DNA of 64,000 bases, from the NCBI RefSeq assembly GCF_027158465.1, contig NZ_JAMKYL010000003.1, forward strand, positions 1-64,000. The letters run 5' to 3'. Numbering within the stretch: the first letter of the stretch is position 1; the number at the start of each line of letters is the position of its first letter. This document shows, one piece after another, positions 15,338 through 22,584 of the stretch. The notes under the pieces were generated by a model. The model made no database searches, was not told the origin of the DNA, and saw only the letters and a program-made list of their open reading frames with translations. Made by a program: the position numbers and the translations under genes. The stretch comes from Oxalobacter paeniformigenes. GTDB taxonomy: Bacteria; Pseudomonadota; Gammaproteobacteria; Burkholderiales; Burkholderiaceae_D.

Positions 15338-16540
15338 ATGCAAGCAGATTTTTCTTACAAACGTTTGACCGATCTCGTGGATAAGGGCGAATTGCAGGGA
15401 AAACGCGTTTTTATCCGTTCCGATTTGAATGTGCCTCGCGATGCCAATGGCAATATTACCGAGGATACACGTATCCGTGCGTCGATTCCTGCAATCGAGG
15501 CTGCGTTGAAAGGCGGTGCGGCTGTGATGGTGACGTCCCACCTCGGCCGTCCGAAGGAGGGGGTATTCTCGCCAGCAGAATCACTTGATGGCGTGGCCAA
15601 ACGCATGTCCGAATTGCTGGGGCGGCCGGTTACGCTCAAACGTGACTGGGTCGATGGTGTGGATGTCGCGCCCGGTCAGGTCGTTTTGCTGGAAAACGCA
15701 CGTTTCAATACGGGCGAAAAGAAAAACAGCGATGAGTTGTCGAAAAAAATGGCGGCCTTGTGCGACGTATATGTCAATGATGCATTCGGTACGGCACATC
15801 GTGCGGAAGCGACGACTTACGGGATCGCACAATATGCACCGGTAGCCTGTGCCGGTCCGTTGCTGGCCAGCGAACTCGATGCGCTTTCGCGGGCACTGGA
15901 CAATCCTGCACGTCCGATGATGGCGATTGTGGGTGGCGCGAAAGTGTCCGGCAAGCTTGAAGTGCTGAAAACACTGGCTGACAAGGTAGATAATCTGATC
16001 GTCGGTGGCGGTATCGCCAATACGTTTTTGCTGGCTGCCGGTTTTCCGGTCGGAAAATCGCTGATCGAGGAAGAACTGGTCGGTGAGGCGAAAGCGATCA
16101 TGTCCAAAATGCAGGCGCGCAATGCATCCGTGCCGTTGCCGGTCGATGTGGTTTGCGCCAAAGAGTTTGCTGCCAGTGCTCAGGCAACCGTCAAGAAGGT
16201 ATCGGATGTCGAACCGGATGACATGATTCTGGATATCGGTCCGGAAACGGCGAAAAGTTATGCTGAATTGATCGCGAAAGCGAAAACCGTGGTCTGGAAT
16301 GGGCCGGTTGGTGTATTCGAGTTCGAACAGTTCGGCGGCGGCACGAAAGCGGTTGCACAGGCGATAGCCGATTCCGATGCTTATTCACTGGCAGGTGGCG
16401 GTGATACGCTGGCTGCGATAGCCAAATACAATATCGCCGACAAGATCGGTTATATCTCTACGGGGGGCGGCGCTTTCCTGGAATTTATGGAAGGCAAGGT
16501 TTTGCCAGCCGTCGGAATTCTGATGCAACGTGCCGGTTAA
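15338..16540 (+). CDS. pgk: Phosphoglycerate kinase
   Basis: 400 residues, full length. It converts 1,3-bisphosphoglycerate and ADP to 3-phosphoglycerate and ATP, and runs in reverse for gluconeogenesis. N-terminal substrate motifs are RVFIRSDLNVPRD, T-S-H-L-G-R-P and LLENARF-N. The C-terminal nucleotide domain has VGGAKVSGK, NGPVGVFE-F and the G-G-G-D-T-L motif. A TAAAAT (15300-15305) with a weak TGGTTA 18 bp upstream may be its promoter. fba follows 21 bp later, so the two form a glycolytic operon; in many relatives a pyruvate kinase gene lies between, and it is absent here. Confidence 0.97.
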   Translation: MQADFSYKRLTDLVDKGELQGKRVFIRSDLNVPRDANGNITEDTRIRASIPAIEAALKGGAAVMVTSHLGRPKEGVFSPAESLDGVAKRMSELLGRPVTLKRDWVDGVDVAPGQVVLLENARFNTGEKKNSDELSKKMAALCDVYVNDAFGTAHRAEATTYGIAQYAPVACAGPLLASELDALSRALDNPARPMMAIVGGAKVSGKLEVLKTLADKVDNLIVGGGIANTFLLAAGFPVGKSLIEEELVGEAKAIMSKMQARNASVPLPVDVVCAKEFAASAQATVKKVSDVEPDDMILDIGPETAKSYAELIAKAKTVVWNGPVGVFEFEQFGGGTKAVAQAIADSDAYSLAGGGDTLAAIAKYNIADKIGYISTGGGAFLEFMEGKVLPAVGILMQRAG

Positions 16541-16561
16541 AATTCAATCAAGGAGAAACAG

Positions 16562-17626
16562 ATGTCTATTGTATCCATGCGTCAATTGCTGGATCATGCC
16601 GCTGAAAACGGCTATGGGTTGCCTGCGTTCAATGTCAACAATCTGGAGCAGGTCAGGGCAATCATGGAAGCGGCGGCCGAAGTGGATTCGCCGGTGATCA
16701 TGCAGGCGTCAGCAGGTGCGCGGCGTTATGCGGGCGAACCTTTCCTCCGTCATCTGATCGAGGCCGCAGTCGAGGCATATCCGGATATTCCTGTCGTCAT
16801 GCATCAGGATCACGGACAGTCGCCGGCGGTTTGCATGACAGCGATCCGTTCCGGTTTCAGTTCCGTCATGATGGACGGCTCGCTCATGCCTGACGGCAAG
16901 ACAGCTGCATCGTATGCGTACAATGTGGATGTGACCAAGCAGGTCGTCGCTTTTTCGCATGCGGTCGGGATTACCGTCGAAGCCGAACTGGGAGTGCTGG
17001 GTTCGCTTGAAACGATGAAGGCGGACAAGGAAGACGGCATTGGCGCCGAAGGCAAGATGACCCGCGAACAGTTGTTGACCGATCCGGATCAGGCGGTGGA
17101 TTTCGTCAAGGAAACACAATGCGATGCACTGGCTATCGCTATCGGTACATCTCATGGCGCATACAAGTTCACACGCAAGCCCACAGGCGATATTCTGGCG
17201 ATCGACCGTCTGAAGGAAATTCATGCGCGCTTGCCGAATACGCATCTGGTCATGCATGGTTCGTCGTCGGTACCGCAGGAGTTGTTGGCCGTTATCCGTG
17301 AATATGGTGGCGATATCCGTGAAACCTACGGAGTACCTGTCGAGGAATTGCAGGAAGGGATCAAGTTCGGCGTTCGCAAGATCAATATCGATACGGATAT
17401 CAGACTGTCGATGACGGCTGCCATCCGGCGTTATATGGTACAGAATCCGTCCCATTTTGATCCGCGCGAATATCTGAAGGCTGCCAAGGAAGAAGCCAAG
17501 AAACTGTGTATGTCGCGTTATATCGCGTTCGGCAGTGCAGGACAGGCTTCGAAGATCAAGCCGGTGCCGCTGGAAAAGATGGCGGAACGATATAAAAAAG
17601 GCGAACTTTCCCAAATCGTGAAATAA
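16562..17626 (+). CDS. fba: Fructose-bisphosphate aldolase, class II
   Basis: 354 residues of the zinc-dependent class II (Calvin-cycle subtype) aldolase, interconverting fructose-1,6-bisphosphate with DHAP and glyceraldehyde-3-phosphate. Zinc and catalytic motifs are V-V-M-H-Q-D-H-G, E-A-E-L-G-V-L-G, the GTSHGAYKF histidine segment and V-M-H-G-S-S-S. The phosphate-binding KINIDTDIR follows. The ribosome-binding site is AAGGAG. It is co-transcribed with pgk. A run of ten T residues starts 4 bp past the stop and a long hairpin follows. Confidence 0.97.
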   Translation: MSIVSMRQLLDHAAENGYGLPAFNVNNLEQVRAIMEAAAEVDSPVIMQASAGARRYAGEPFLRHLIEAAVEAYPDIPVVMHQDHGQSPAVCMTAIRSGFSSVMMDGSLMPDGKTAASYAYNVDVTKQVVAFSHAVGITVEAELGVLGSLETMKADKEDGIGAEGKMTREQLLTDPDQAVDFVKETQCDALAIAIGTSHGAYKFTRKPTGDILAIDRLKEIHARLPNTHLVMHGSSSVPQELLAVIREYGGDIRETYGVPVEELQEGIKFGVRKINIDTDIRLSMTAAIRRYMVQNPSHFDPREYLKAAKEEAKKLCMSRYIAFGSAGQASKIKPVPLEKMAERYKKGELSQIVK

Positions 17627-17655
17627 TATTGTTTTTTTTTAAGGTTACGCAATGG

Positions 17656-17690
17656 CAGGTGCGTCCGGAATCGGTCGCACCTGTGTTGTT
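17656..17690 (+). terminator. Terminator after fba
   Basis: CAGGTGCG / CGCACCTG (17656-17663 and 17676-17683), extended inward by CCG/CGG across a T-T mismatch, then TGTTGTTTT. The T run is interrupted, so termination may be partial, letting purE be read through. Confidence 0.65.
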
Positions 17691-17721
17691 TTGATGGTTG
17701 CTTTTGAAAATCGGATACAAC

Positions 17722-18231
17722 ATGTCAGAAAACAATCAGGAAGAAAAGCTGGTCGGTATTGTGATGGGTTCCACATCCGACTGGGATGTCATGAAAGAAG
17801 CGGCTAAGATGTGCCGCGATTTCGGGGTTTCGTTCGAGGCGCGCGCCTTGTCGGCTCACCGGACACCGGATGAACTGGGTGAATGGATTGCGAATATGGA
17901 AAAACGCGGTTGCAAGGCATTTATCGCCGGTGCGGGCGGTGCCGCGCATTTGGCAGGTGTCGTTGCGTCGCATACAATTTTGCCGACTTTCGGTGTTCCG
18001 ATTCCGTCCAAGTATATGAAAGGGCTGGATTCGCTGCTGGCGACCGTACAGATGCCGAAAGGTATTCCGGTTTCCACGCTGGCGATCGGTGAGGCCGGTG
18101 CAGCCAATGCCGCGCTGGCGGTCATTGCGATGCTGGCGATCAACAATAGCGAACTGAAAGACAAACTGATTGAATTCCGTGCCAAACAGTCTGAAAAGGT
18201 TCGCAAGGCAACGTTGCCCGAACTGGATTGA
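17722..18231 (+). CDS. purE: N5-carboxyaminoimidazole ribonucleotide mutase (PurE)
   Basis: 169 residues. The class I PurE signature is present: V-G-I-V-M-G-S-T-S-D-W, the catalytic-histidine region RALSAHRTPD, G-A-G-G-A-A-H-L-A-G and LLATVQMPKGIPVST. It rearranges N5-CAIR to CAIR in purine synthesis as an octamer. PurC is next, 12 bp downstream, and acts two steps later on its product. No purK is in the window, so N5-CAIR must be made elsewhere. The ATG at 17722 is preferred over an upstream TTG. Confidence 0.95.
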   Translation: MSENNQEEKLVGIVMGSTSDWDVMKEAAKMCRDFGVSFEARALSAHRTPDELGEWIANMEKRGCKAFIAGAGGAAHLAGVVASHTILPTFGVPIPSKYMKGLDSLLATVQMPKGIPVSTLAIGEAGAANAALAVIAMLAINNSELKDKLIEFRAKQSEKVRKATLPELD

Positions 18232-18243
18232 TGGGAGGTAGTT

Positions 18244-19122
18244 ATGCCAGGTTTGATGAAAACCGATATCAAGTCCCTGCCGTTTTTGCATCGCGGCAAG
18301 GTCAGGGATATTTATGCGGTAGGCGATGACAAGATGCTGGTTGTCCAGACGGATCGTCTGTCTGCGTTCGATGTGATTATGGAAGATCCGATTCCGGGAA
18401 AAGGCAGGATTCTGACGGCGATGTCGAATTTCTGGTTCAAAAAATTCGGCCATCTCATGCCGAACCATATGACGGATATCGATCCGGAATCGCTGGTCGC
18501 ACCGGAAGAACGCGAACAGGTCAGAGGTCGTGCCGTTGTGGTCAAGAAATTCAAACCGCTGCCGATCGAAGCGATCGTGCGCGGCTATATCATCGGGACG
18601 GGCTGGAAGGATTACCAGAAGACCGGTACGGTTTGCGGAATCCGTTTGCCGGAAGGTCTCAAGGAAGCGCAAAAGTTGCCTGAAGTGATTTTCACGCCAT
18701 CGACCAAGGCAGCTGTCGGTGAACATGACCAGAATATTTCATTTGAAAAAATGAAAGAAATCGTGGGGGCCGATATTGCAGAAAAGGTACGTGATCTGGC
18801 GATTTCATTGTACAAGGCCGCAGCCGATTTCGCGGAAAGCCGGGGTATCCTGATTGCGGATACGAAGTTCGAGTTCGGAACTGACGACAAGGGCAATGTC
18901 TATCTCATTGACGAAATCCTGACGCCGGATTCTTCACGTTTCTGGCCTGCCGCCAGCTATGAAGTCGGCATGTCGCCCCCGTCATTCGACAAACAGTATG
19001 TCCGTGACTGGCTGGAAGCGCAGCCATGGGACAAGAAAGCACCAGCTCCTCGTTTGCCGGAAGAAGTCGCACAAAAAACGACGGAAAAATATAACGAGGC
19101 ATTGCGCCTGTTGACGGCCTGA
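18244..19122 (+). CDS. purC: SAICAR synthetase
   Basis: 292 residues, the longer PurC form common in proteobacteria and yeast-like lineages. Motifs are HRGKVRDIY, the DRLSAFDV nucleotide site, the IVRGYIIGTGWKDY loop and D-E-I-L-T-P-D-S-S-R-F-W. It joins CAIR and aspartate using ATP. The ATG follows GGGAGG. It forms an operon with purE and the next gene, a Sua5-type protein that starts 7 bp past the stop. Confidence 0.96.
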   Translation: MPGLMKTDIKSLPFLHRGKVRDIYAVGDDKMLVVQTDRLSAFDVIMEDPIPGKGRILTAMSNFWFKKFGHLMPNHMTDIDPESLVAPEEREQVRGRAVVVKKFKPLPIEAIVRGYIIGTGWKDYQKTGTVCGIRLPEGLKEAQKLPEVIFTPSTKAAVGEHDQNISFEKMKEIVGADIAEKVRDLAISLYKAAADFAESRGILIADTKFEFGTDDKGNVYLIDEILTPDSSRFWPAASYEVGMSPPSFDKQYVRDWLEAQPWDKKAPAPRLPEEVAQKTTEKYNEALRLLTA

Positions 19123-19129
19123 TGGTGTG

Positions 19130-20155
19130 ATGAAACCTGTGGATGATATTCAGGAAGCGGCACGGATTCTGGAGTCCGGGCGTCTGGTGGCGTTTCCGAC
19201 AGAAACGGTTTATGGTCTGGGAGGCGACGCGGAGAATCCGGCTGCCGTGGCGTCGATTTTCGCGTTGAAGAACAGGCCGGCCGATCATCCCCTTATCGTG
19301 CATGTCGCACCTGAGGCGGATATCGGATACTGGGCAGCGCACGTACCCGATGAGGCAGTCTCGTTGATGAAGGCTTTTTGGCCGGGCCCATTGACCCTGA
19401 TTTTAAAGCGTGCAGCACATATTCCGCCGGATGTCGCGGGCGGACAGGATTCCGTCGGCCTGCGTTGTCCATCACATCCGGTGGCGCAGGCGTTGTTACG
19501 TGCATTCAGACAGGGCAAGGGTGGAGTCGCGGCACCATCGGCCAACCGCTTTGGACATGTCAGCCCGACGACGGCACAGCATGTCCGCGACGAGTTCGGT
19601 GAAGATGCAAGGCTGGGCATGATCCTTGATGGTGGACAGAGCGAGGTCGGTATCGAGTCGACGATTCTGGATTTGTCGCGTGTGGATTCCGTCGGGCCGG
19701 TATTGCTGCGTCCTGGCAAGATCGGTGCATCGCAGATCGCGGATGTGATCGGGGTAATGCCCAAGGCACCGGATGGCACAGCGCCACGTGCTTCCGGCAC
19801 ACTGGCTTCCCATTATGCTCCGGGTACACCGGTTGCGATCGTTCCGTCAAAGCGCCTTTTTCAAACGCTGGAATTACTGGAAAACCATCATCGCAAGGTC
19901 GCACTGCTCCATTTTTCGTTGTTGCCTGCCGAACGAAAGATAGCGCTGGCTGGCGAAGTCAGTTTGTATTGTTCGCCGGATATCTATGCGCATCAGCTGT
20001 ATGTTGCGCTTCGGAATCTTGATATGGTCGGTGCGGATGTGTTGATTGTCGAAGAAACACCGCAAGGTGAGACATGGAAAGGAGTGAATGACCGTTTGAG
20101 GCGGGCAGCCTATAATGGTCAGGGTGTTGTGGAACGCCTGATTGCTTCAGAATGA
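19130..20155 (+). CDS. L-threonylcarbamoyladenylate synthase, long (Sua5) form
   Basis: 341 residues. An N-terminal YrdC domain (about 1-200) has the G-R-L-V-A-F-P-T-E-T-V-Y-G-L-G start, D-H-P-L-I-V-H, P-S-A-N-R-F-G-H-V-S and ASGTLASHYAP at the interdomain linker. A C-terminal Sua5 domain follows. The enzyme makes threonylcarbamoyl-AMP from threonine, bicarbonate and ATP for t6A at position 37 of ANN-decoding tRNAs. GTG at 19127 immediately precedes the ATG at 19130, so the start is ambiguous by one codon. A distinct YciO-type relative is at 52.2 kb. Confidence 0.93.
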   Translation: MKPVDDIQEAARILESGRLVAFPTETVYGLGGDAENPAAVASIFALKNRPADHPLIVHVAPEADIGYWAAHVPDEAVSLMKAFWPGPLTLILKRAAHIPPDVAGGQDSVGLRCPSHPVAQALLRAFRQGKGGVAAPSANRFGHVSPTTAQHVRDEFGEDARLGMILDGGQSEVGIESTILDLSRVDSVGPVLLRPGKIGASQIADVIGVMPKAPDGTAPRASGTLASHYAPGTPVAIVPSKRLFQTLELLENHHRKVALLHFSLLPAERKIALAGEVSLYCSPDIYAHQLYVALRNLDMVGADVLIVEETPQGETWKGVNDRLRRAAYNGQGVVERLIASE

Positions 20156-20166
20156 AATACATGAAT

Positions 20167-20194
20167 CCATCGCCGCCTGCATGGCGGACGATGG
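20167..20194. terminator. GC-rich hairpin between convergent Sua5 and usp genes
   Basis: CCATCGCCGCC / GGCGG-A-CGATGG with a TGCAT loop, an 11-bp stem with one bulged A. It lacks a T run on either strand, so it may be a Rho-type or 3'-protecting hairpin. Confidence 0.4.
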
Positions 20195-20210
20195 AAGCGT
20201 AATCCGGTAA

Positions 20211-20729
20211 TCAGACCATCGGGATCAGGTCAGGGTAAACAACCGGCTGGGTCTTGGGGGGCAGCTGTTCTTTTTTCACCTTGTAGATCAGTACCGGAAT
20301 CGGGCTGGCGGTTACGACTTGTGCCGCAACGCTGCCGAGCAGCATTTTTTCCCAACCTGCACGACCTCTGGATGCCATATAGATCAGGTCGCATCCGTTC
20401 TTTTCGGCTGCAGATACGATATACAGTGCCGGCGAGTTTGAGATATAGGCCTGTTCTGTCAGTTTGACGCCGGCTGCGGTAGCCGCTTCACGAACAGGTG
20501 TCATGAATTCCTTGGCAGCTCCCTTGACTGCACGTTCATATTCGGCATCAGTCGGCCAATGATTGTCCGTTTTGGCATGAGCAAAATCGAAAACGGCAGC
20601 CTGGTTTTCACCGGCTACGAAGATGCATACTACTTCAGCGCCTACTTTTTTGGCGAGTTCGATACCTTCCATGGCTGCCTGTGTCGCCAGAGCGGAACCG
20701 TCAGTAGGAATCAGTATTTTCTTGAACAT
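20211..20729 (-). CDS. Universal stress protein (UspA family), copy 1
   Basis: 172 residues with a single Usp domain. It starts MFKKILIPTDGSALATQAA and ends with the nucleotide-loop segment ASRGRAGWEKMLLGS. In ATP-binding Usps this loop is G-x2-G-x9-G-S; here the first glycine is alanine, so ATP binding may be altered. A short tail (KEQLPPKTQPVVYPDLIPMV) extends past the domain. The ATG follows AAAGGGAG. It is a close paralogue of the next gene upstream (21222-21725), in tandem with its own promoter. Confidence 0.93.
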   Translation of the reverse strand: MFKKILIPTDGSALATQAAMEGIELAKKVGAEVVCIFVAGENQAAVFDFAHAKTDNHWPTDAEYERAVKGAAKEFMTPVREAATAAGVKLTEQAYISNSPALYIVSAAEKNGCDLIYMASRGRAGWEKMLLGSVAAQVVTASPIPVLIYKVKKEQLPPKTQPVVYPDLIPMV

Positions 20730-20823
20730 GATGTATTCTCCCTTTGAAGACCGGTTATGAAACAGGATTGTCAGTACAGCGATATCGGGAATTAACGAGC
20801 TTGAATCGTCAATATGAATTTTA

Positions 20824-20851
20824 TTCTTATGCAATTTTGATATAACGTCAA
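20824..20851 (-). promoter_or_regulatory. Candidate promoter of usp copy 1
   Basis: Minus strand TTGACG (20851-20846), 16 bp, TAAGAAT. The same TTGACG-N16-TAARAAT arrangement precedes copy 2. Confidence 0.5.
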
Positions 20852-21118
20852 CGTCTGATGTACTGTTTTTTATATAATGAATACGATGATGTTATAAGAA
20901 ATCGTTAAAAAACATATAGTTGCGTCAGTAGCATTTTTAGACGGCATGTTTGCAACAACGCGTTATGACAGGCAGACATCGGGACGGGCCGGATAATGTA
21001 ATGTCCGATTTGACACAGGAAGGATTTTTCCAGGCAACAAATTTATGCCTGATTGCAAACAGCAGTCAAGGAAAAGAATGGCGTTGCGCCAGGGGAAGAT
21101 TTTATGATTCTGTGGGGT

Positions 21119-21162
21119 GCACAGGTTCCGGATGGAACGGTTTGCGTTTCCGGAACCTGTGC
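21119..21162. repeat. 14-bp perfect inverted repeat (large hairpin)
   Basis: GCACAGGTTCCGGA / TCCGGAACCTGTGC with a 16-nt loop. There is no T run on either side, so it is not a classical terminator. Confidence 0.7.
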
Positions 21163-21174
21163 AGGGCAGCAGGT

Positions 21175-21207
21175 CTTGCCACTTAAACTTTTTGGGCTTG
21201 TGGCAAG
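21175..21207. repeat. 8-bp inverted repeat downstream of usp copy 2
   Basis: CTTGCCAC / GTGGCAAG with a 17-nt loop containing TTTTT. It lies 15 bp past the copy 2 stop on the minus strand and next to the larger hairpin. Confidence 0.5.
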
Positions 21208-21221
21208 GACATGAAGCAGGG

Positions 21222-21725
21222 TTATTCAGCCGGGGTGTAATCCATGTAGTTGGGTGGCAGACCTTCTTTTTTGACTTTGTAGACCAGAACAGGAATCGGG
21301 CTGGAAGCAATGACCTTGGCGGCAACGCTACCCAGGAGTACTTTTTCCCAGCCGGTACGTCCGCGCGATGCCATGAAAATCAGGTCGCATCCGTTCTTTT
21401 CGGCTGCAGCGATGATGGATGCCGATGGTGACTTGGAGATATAGGTTTCTTCGCTGAATTTGACGCCGGATGCTTTGGCTGCATCACGAATTGCCGTCAT
21501 GAATACTTTGGAAGTATCGGTTACAGCCTGCTTGTATTCTTCGTCTGTCGGCCAGTGCGATTCCGGTTTGACGTGGGAGAAATCGAAAACTGCGGCCTGG
21601 TTTTCACCAGCGACAAAAACGCAAATCACTTCTGCTCCTGCCATTTTGGCATAATCGATGCCTTCAAGTGCTGCCTGGGTTGCCAGTGCAGAGCCATCGG
21701 TAGGGATCAGTATTTTCTTGAACAT
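21222..21725 (-). CDS. Universal stress protein (UspA family), copy 2
   Basis: 167 residues, collinear with copy 1 and identical to it over most of its length (both begin MFKKILIPTDGSALATQAA and share VAGENQAAVFDF and AAEKNGCDLI). The nucleotide loop is ASRGRTGWEKVLLGS, with the same Gly-to-Ala change. The two differ mainly in charged surface positions and the C-terminal tail (here PPNYMDYTPAE). Tandem duplication with both copies intact suggests selection for separate expression or heterodimers. The ribosome-binding site CAGGGAG is almost the same as that of copy 1. Confidence 0.93.
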   Translation of the reverse strand: MFKKILIPTDGSALATQAALEGIDYAKMAGAEVICVFVAGENQAAVFDFSHVKPESHWPTDEEYKQAVTDTSKVFMTAIRDAAKASGVKFSEETYISKSPSASIIAAAEKNGCDLIFMASRGRTGWEKVLLGSVAAKVIASSPIPVLVYKVKKEGLPPNYMDYTPAE

Positions 21726-21837
21726 AAGGTATTCTCCCTGAATGATCGGTTGTAAAACACAAAAACATCGACAGATGATTTTCCGCAAATGTTTTGCCTT
21801 GGACATAAACCGCTCTGGATAAGCGGATACTCCTTCA

Positions 21838-21865
21838 TTTTTATGTCTTTTTCTTATACCGTCAA
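21838..21865 (-). promoter_or_regulatory. Candidate promoter of usp copy 2
   Basis: Minus strand TTGACG (21865-21860), 16 bp, TAAAAAT, mirroring the copy 1 promoter. Confidence 0.5.
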
Positions 21866-21995
21866 TTCGGAATAAATTGATATTTATTTCGGTTTTTATG
21901 TTTGTTCGCAGAAAACTTTTTAAAAACAGTTTATTATGAAAAGATGATTTTTTATTTGTGGAAAACGGGATTTATATTAAACGGGAGCCGGTTGT

Positions 21996-22532
21996 ATGCG
22001 AATTGAAAAAGCGACTTTGGGTGGCGGCTGTTTCTGGTGCCTTGAAGCGGTGTTTCTTCAGGTTCGGGGGGTAACGGACGTGGTTTCGGGCTATGCCGGC
22101 GGTCATGTCGACAATCCGACCTATTTTCAGGTATGCGAAGGATGGACGGGACATGCCGAGGTGGTGCAGGTATCGTTTGATGCGGATATCATCGCTTATC
22201 GTGATATTCTGGAAATCTTTTTTTCCATTCACGATCCGACGACGCTGAATCGTCAGGGGGCCGATATCGGTACGCAATATCGTTCCGTCATTTTTTATCA
22301 TTCTCAGGCACAGTTCGATGTGGCCCGTGAAGTGATGGCGGAAATGACCAAAGTCTGGCAAGCACCGTTAGTGACTGAATTGGTACCATTACCGGTTTTT
22401 TATCCAGCAGAGGATTTTCATCGCGGTTTTTATCGGCAGAATCCGGATCAGCAGTACTGTATGTATATCATCGAACCGAAGGTAATTGCGTTCAGGAAAA
22501 AGTTTGCAGACAGATTAAAGGTCAGGCAGTAA
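21996..22532 (+). CDS. msrA: Peptide methionine sulfoxide reductase MsrA
   Basis: 178 residues. The catalytic motif GGGCFWC is at residues 9-15 with Cys12 as the sulfenic-acid cysteine, followed by GYAGGHVDNPTY. Later motifs are GHAEVVQVSFD, the F-F-S-I-H-D-P-T-T-L-N-R-Q-G-A-D segment and the closing Y-I-E-P-K. It reduces methionine-S-sulfoxide in proteins using thioredoxin. Only one further cysteine (QYCMY) is near the C-terminus as a resolving candidate. It is divergent from usp copy 2, consistent with a shared stress theme. Confidence 0.95.
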   Translation: MRIEKATLGGGCFWCLEAVFLQVRGVTDVVSGYAGGHVDNPTYFQVCEGWTGHAEVVQVSFDADIIAYRDILEIFFSIHDPTTLNRQGADIGTQYRSVIFYHSQAQFDVAREVMAEMTKVWQAPLVTELVPLPVFYPAEDFHRGFYRQNPDQQYCMYIIEPKVIAFRKKFADRLKVRQ

Positions 22533-22562
22533 AAAAATGCCCGGTATTACCGGGCATTTTTT
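22531..22562. terminator. Bidirectional terminator between msrA and cfa
   Basis: A7, stem TGCCCGGTA / TACCGGGCA with a single-base loop by strict pairing (about 5 nt in practice), then T6. It overlaps the msrA stop codon. Confidence 0.88.
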
Positions 22563-22584
22563 ATGGTAAATCTGCTGGTTGGCG

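Larger units (their letters stand above)
20730..21221. other. Intergenic stretch between the two usp genes
   Basis: About 490 bp, AT-rich near the copy 1 promoter. It holds a promoter at 20824-20851 and two large inverted repeats (21119-21162 and 21175-21207) in the likely 3' region of copy 2. I see no convincing gene; a 78-codon open frame here lacks a ribosome-binding site and family likeness. Confidence 0.6.

Noticed and set aside
20820..20851. FNR/ANR box upstream of usp copy 1
   Set aside because: TTGATATAACGTCAA has a 7-bp gap between TTGA and TCAA rather than the required 6; a nearby TTGAATCGTCAA has 4.
20950..21186. 78-codon open frame between the usp genes
   Set aside because: No ribosome-binding site, unusual composition, and it runs through the large inverted repeat.
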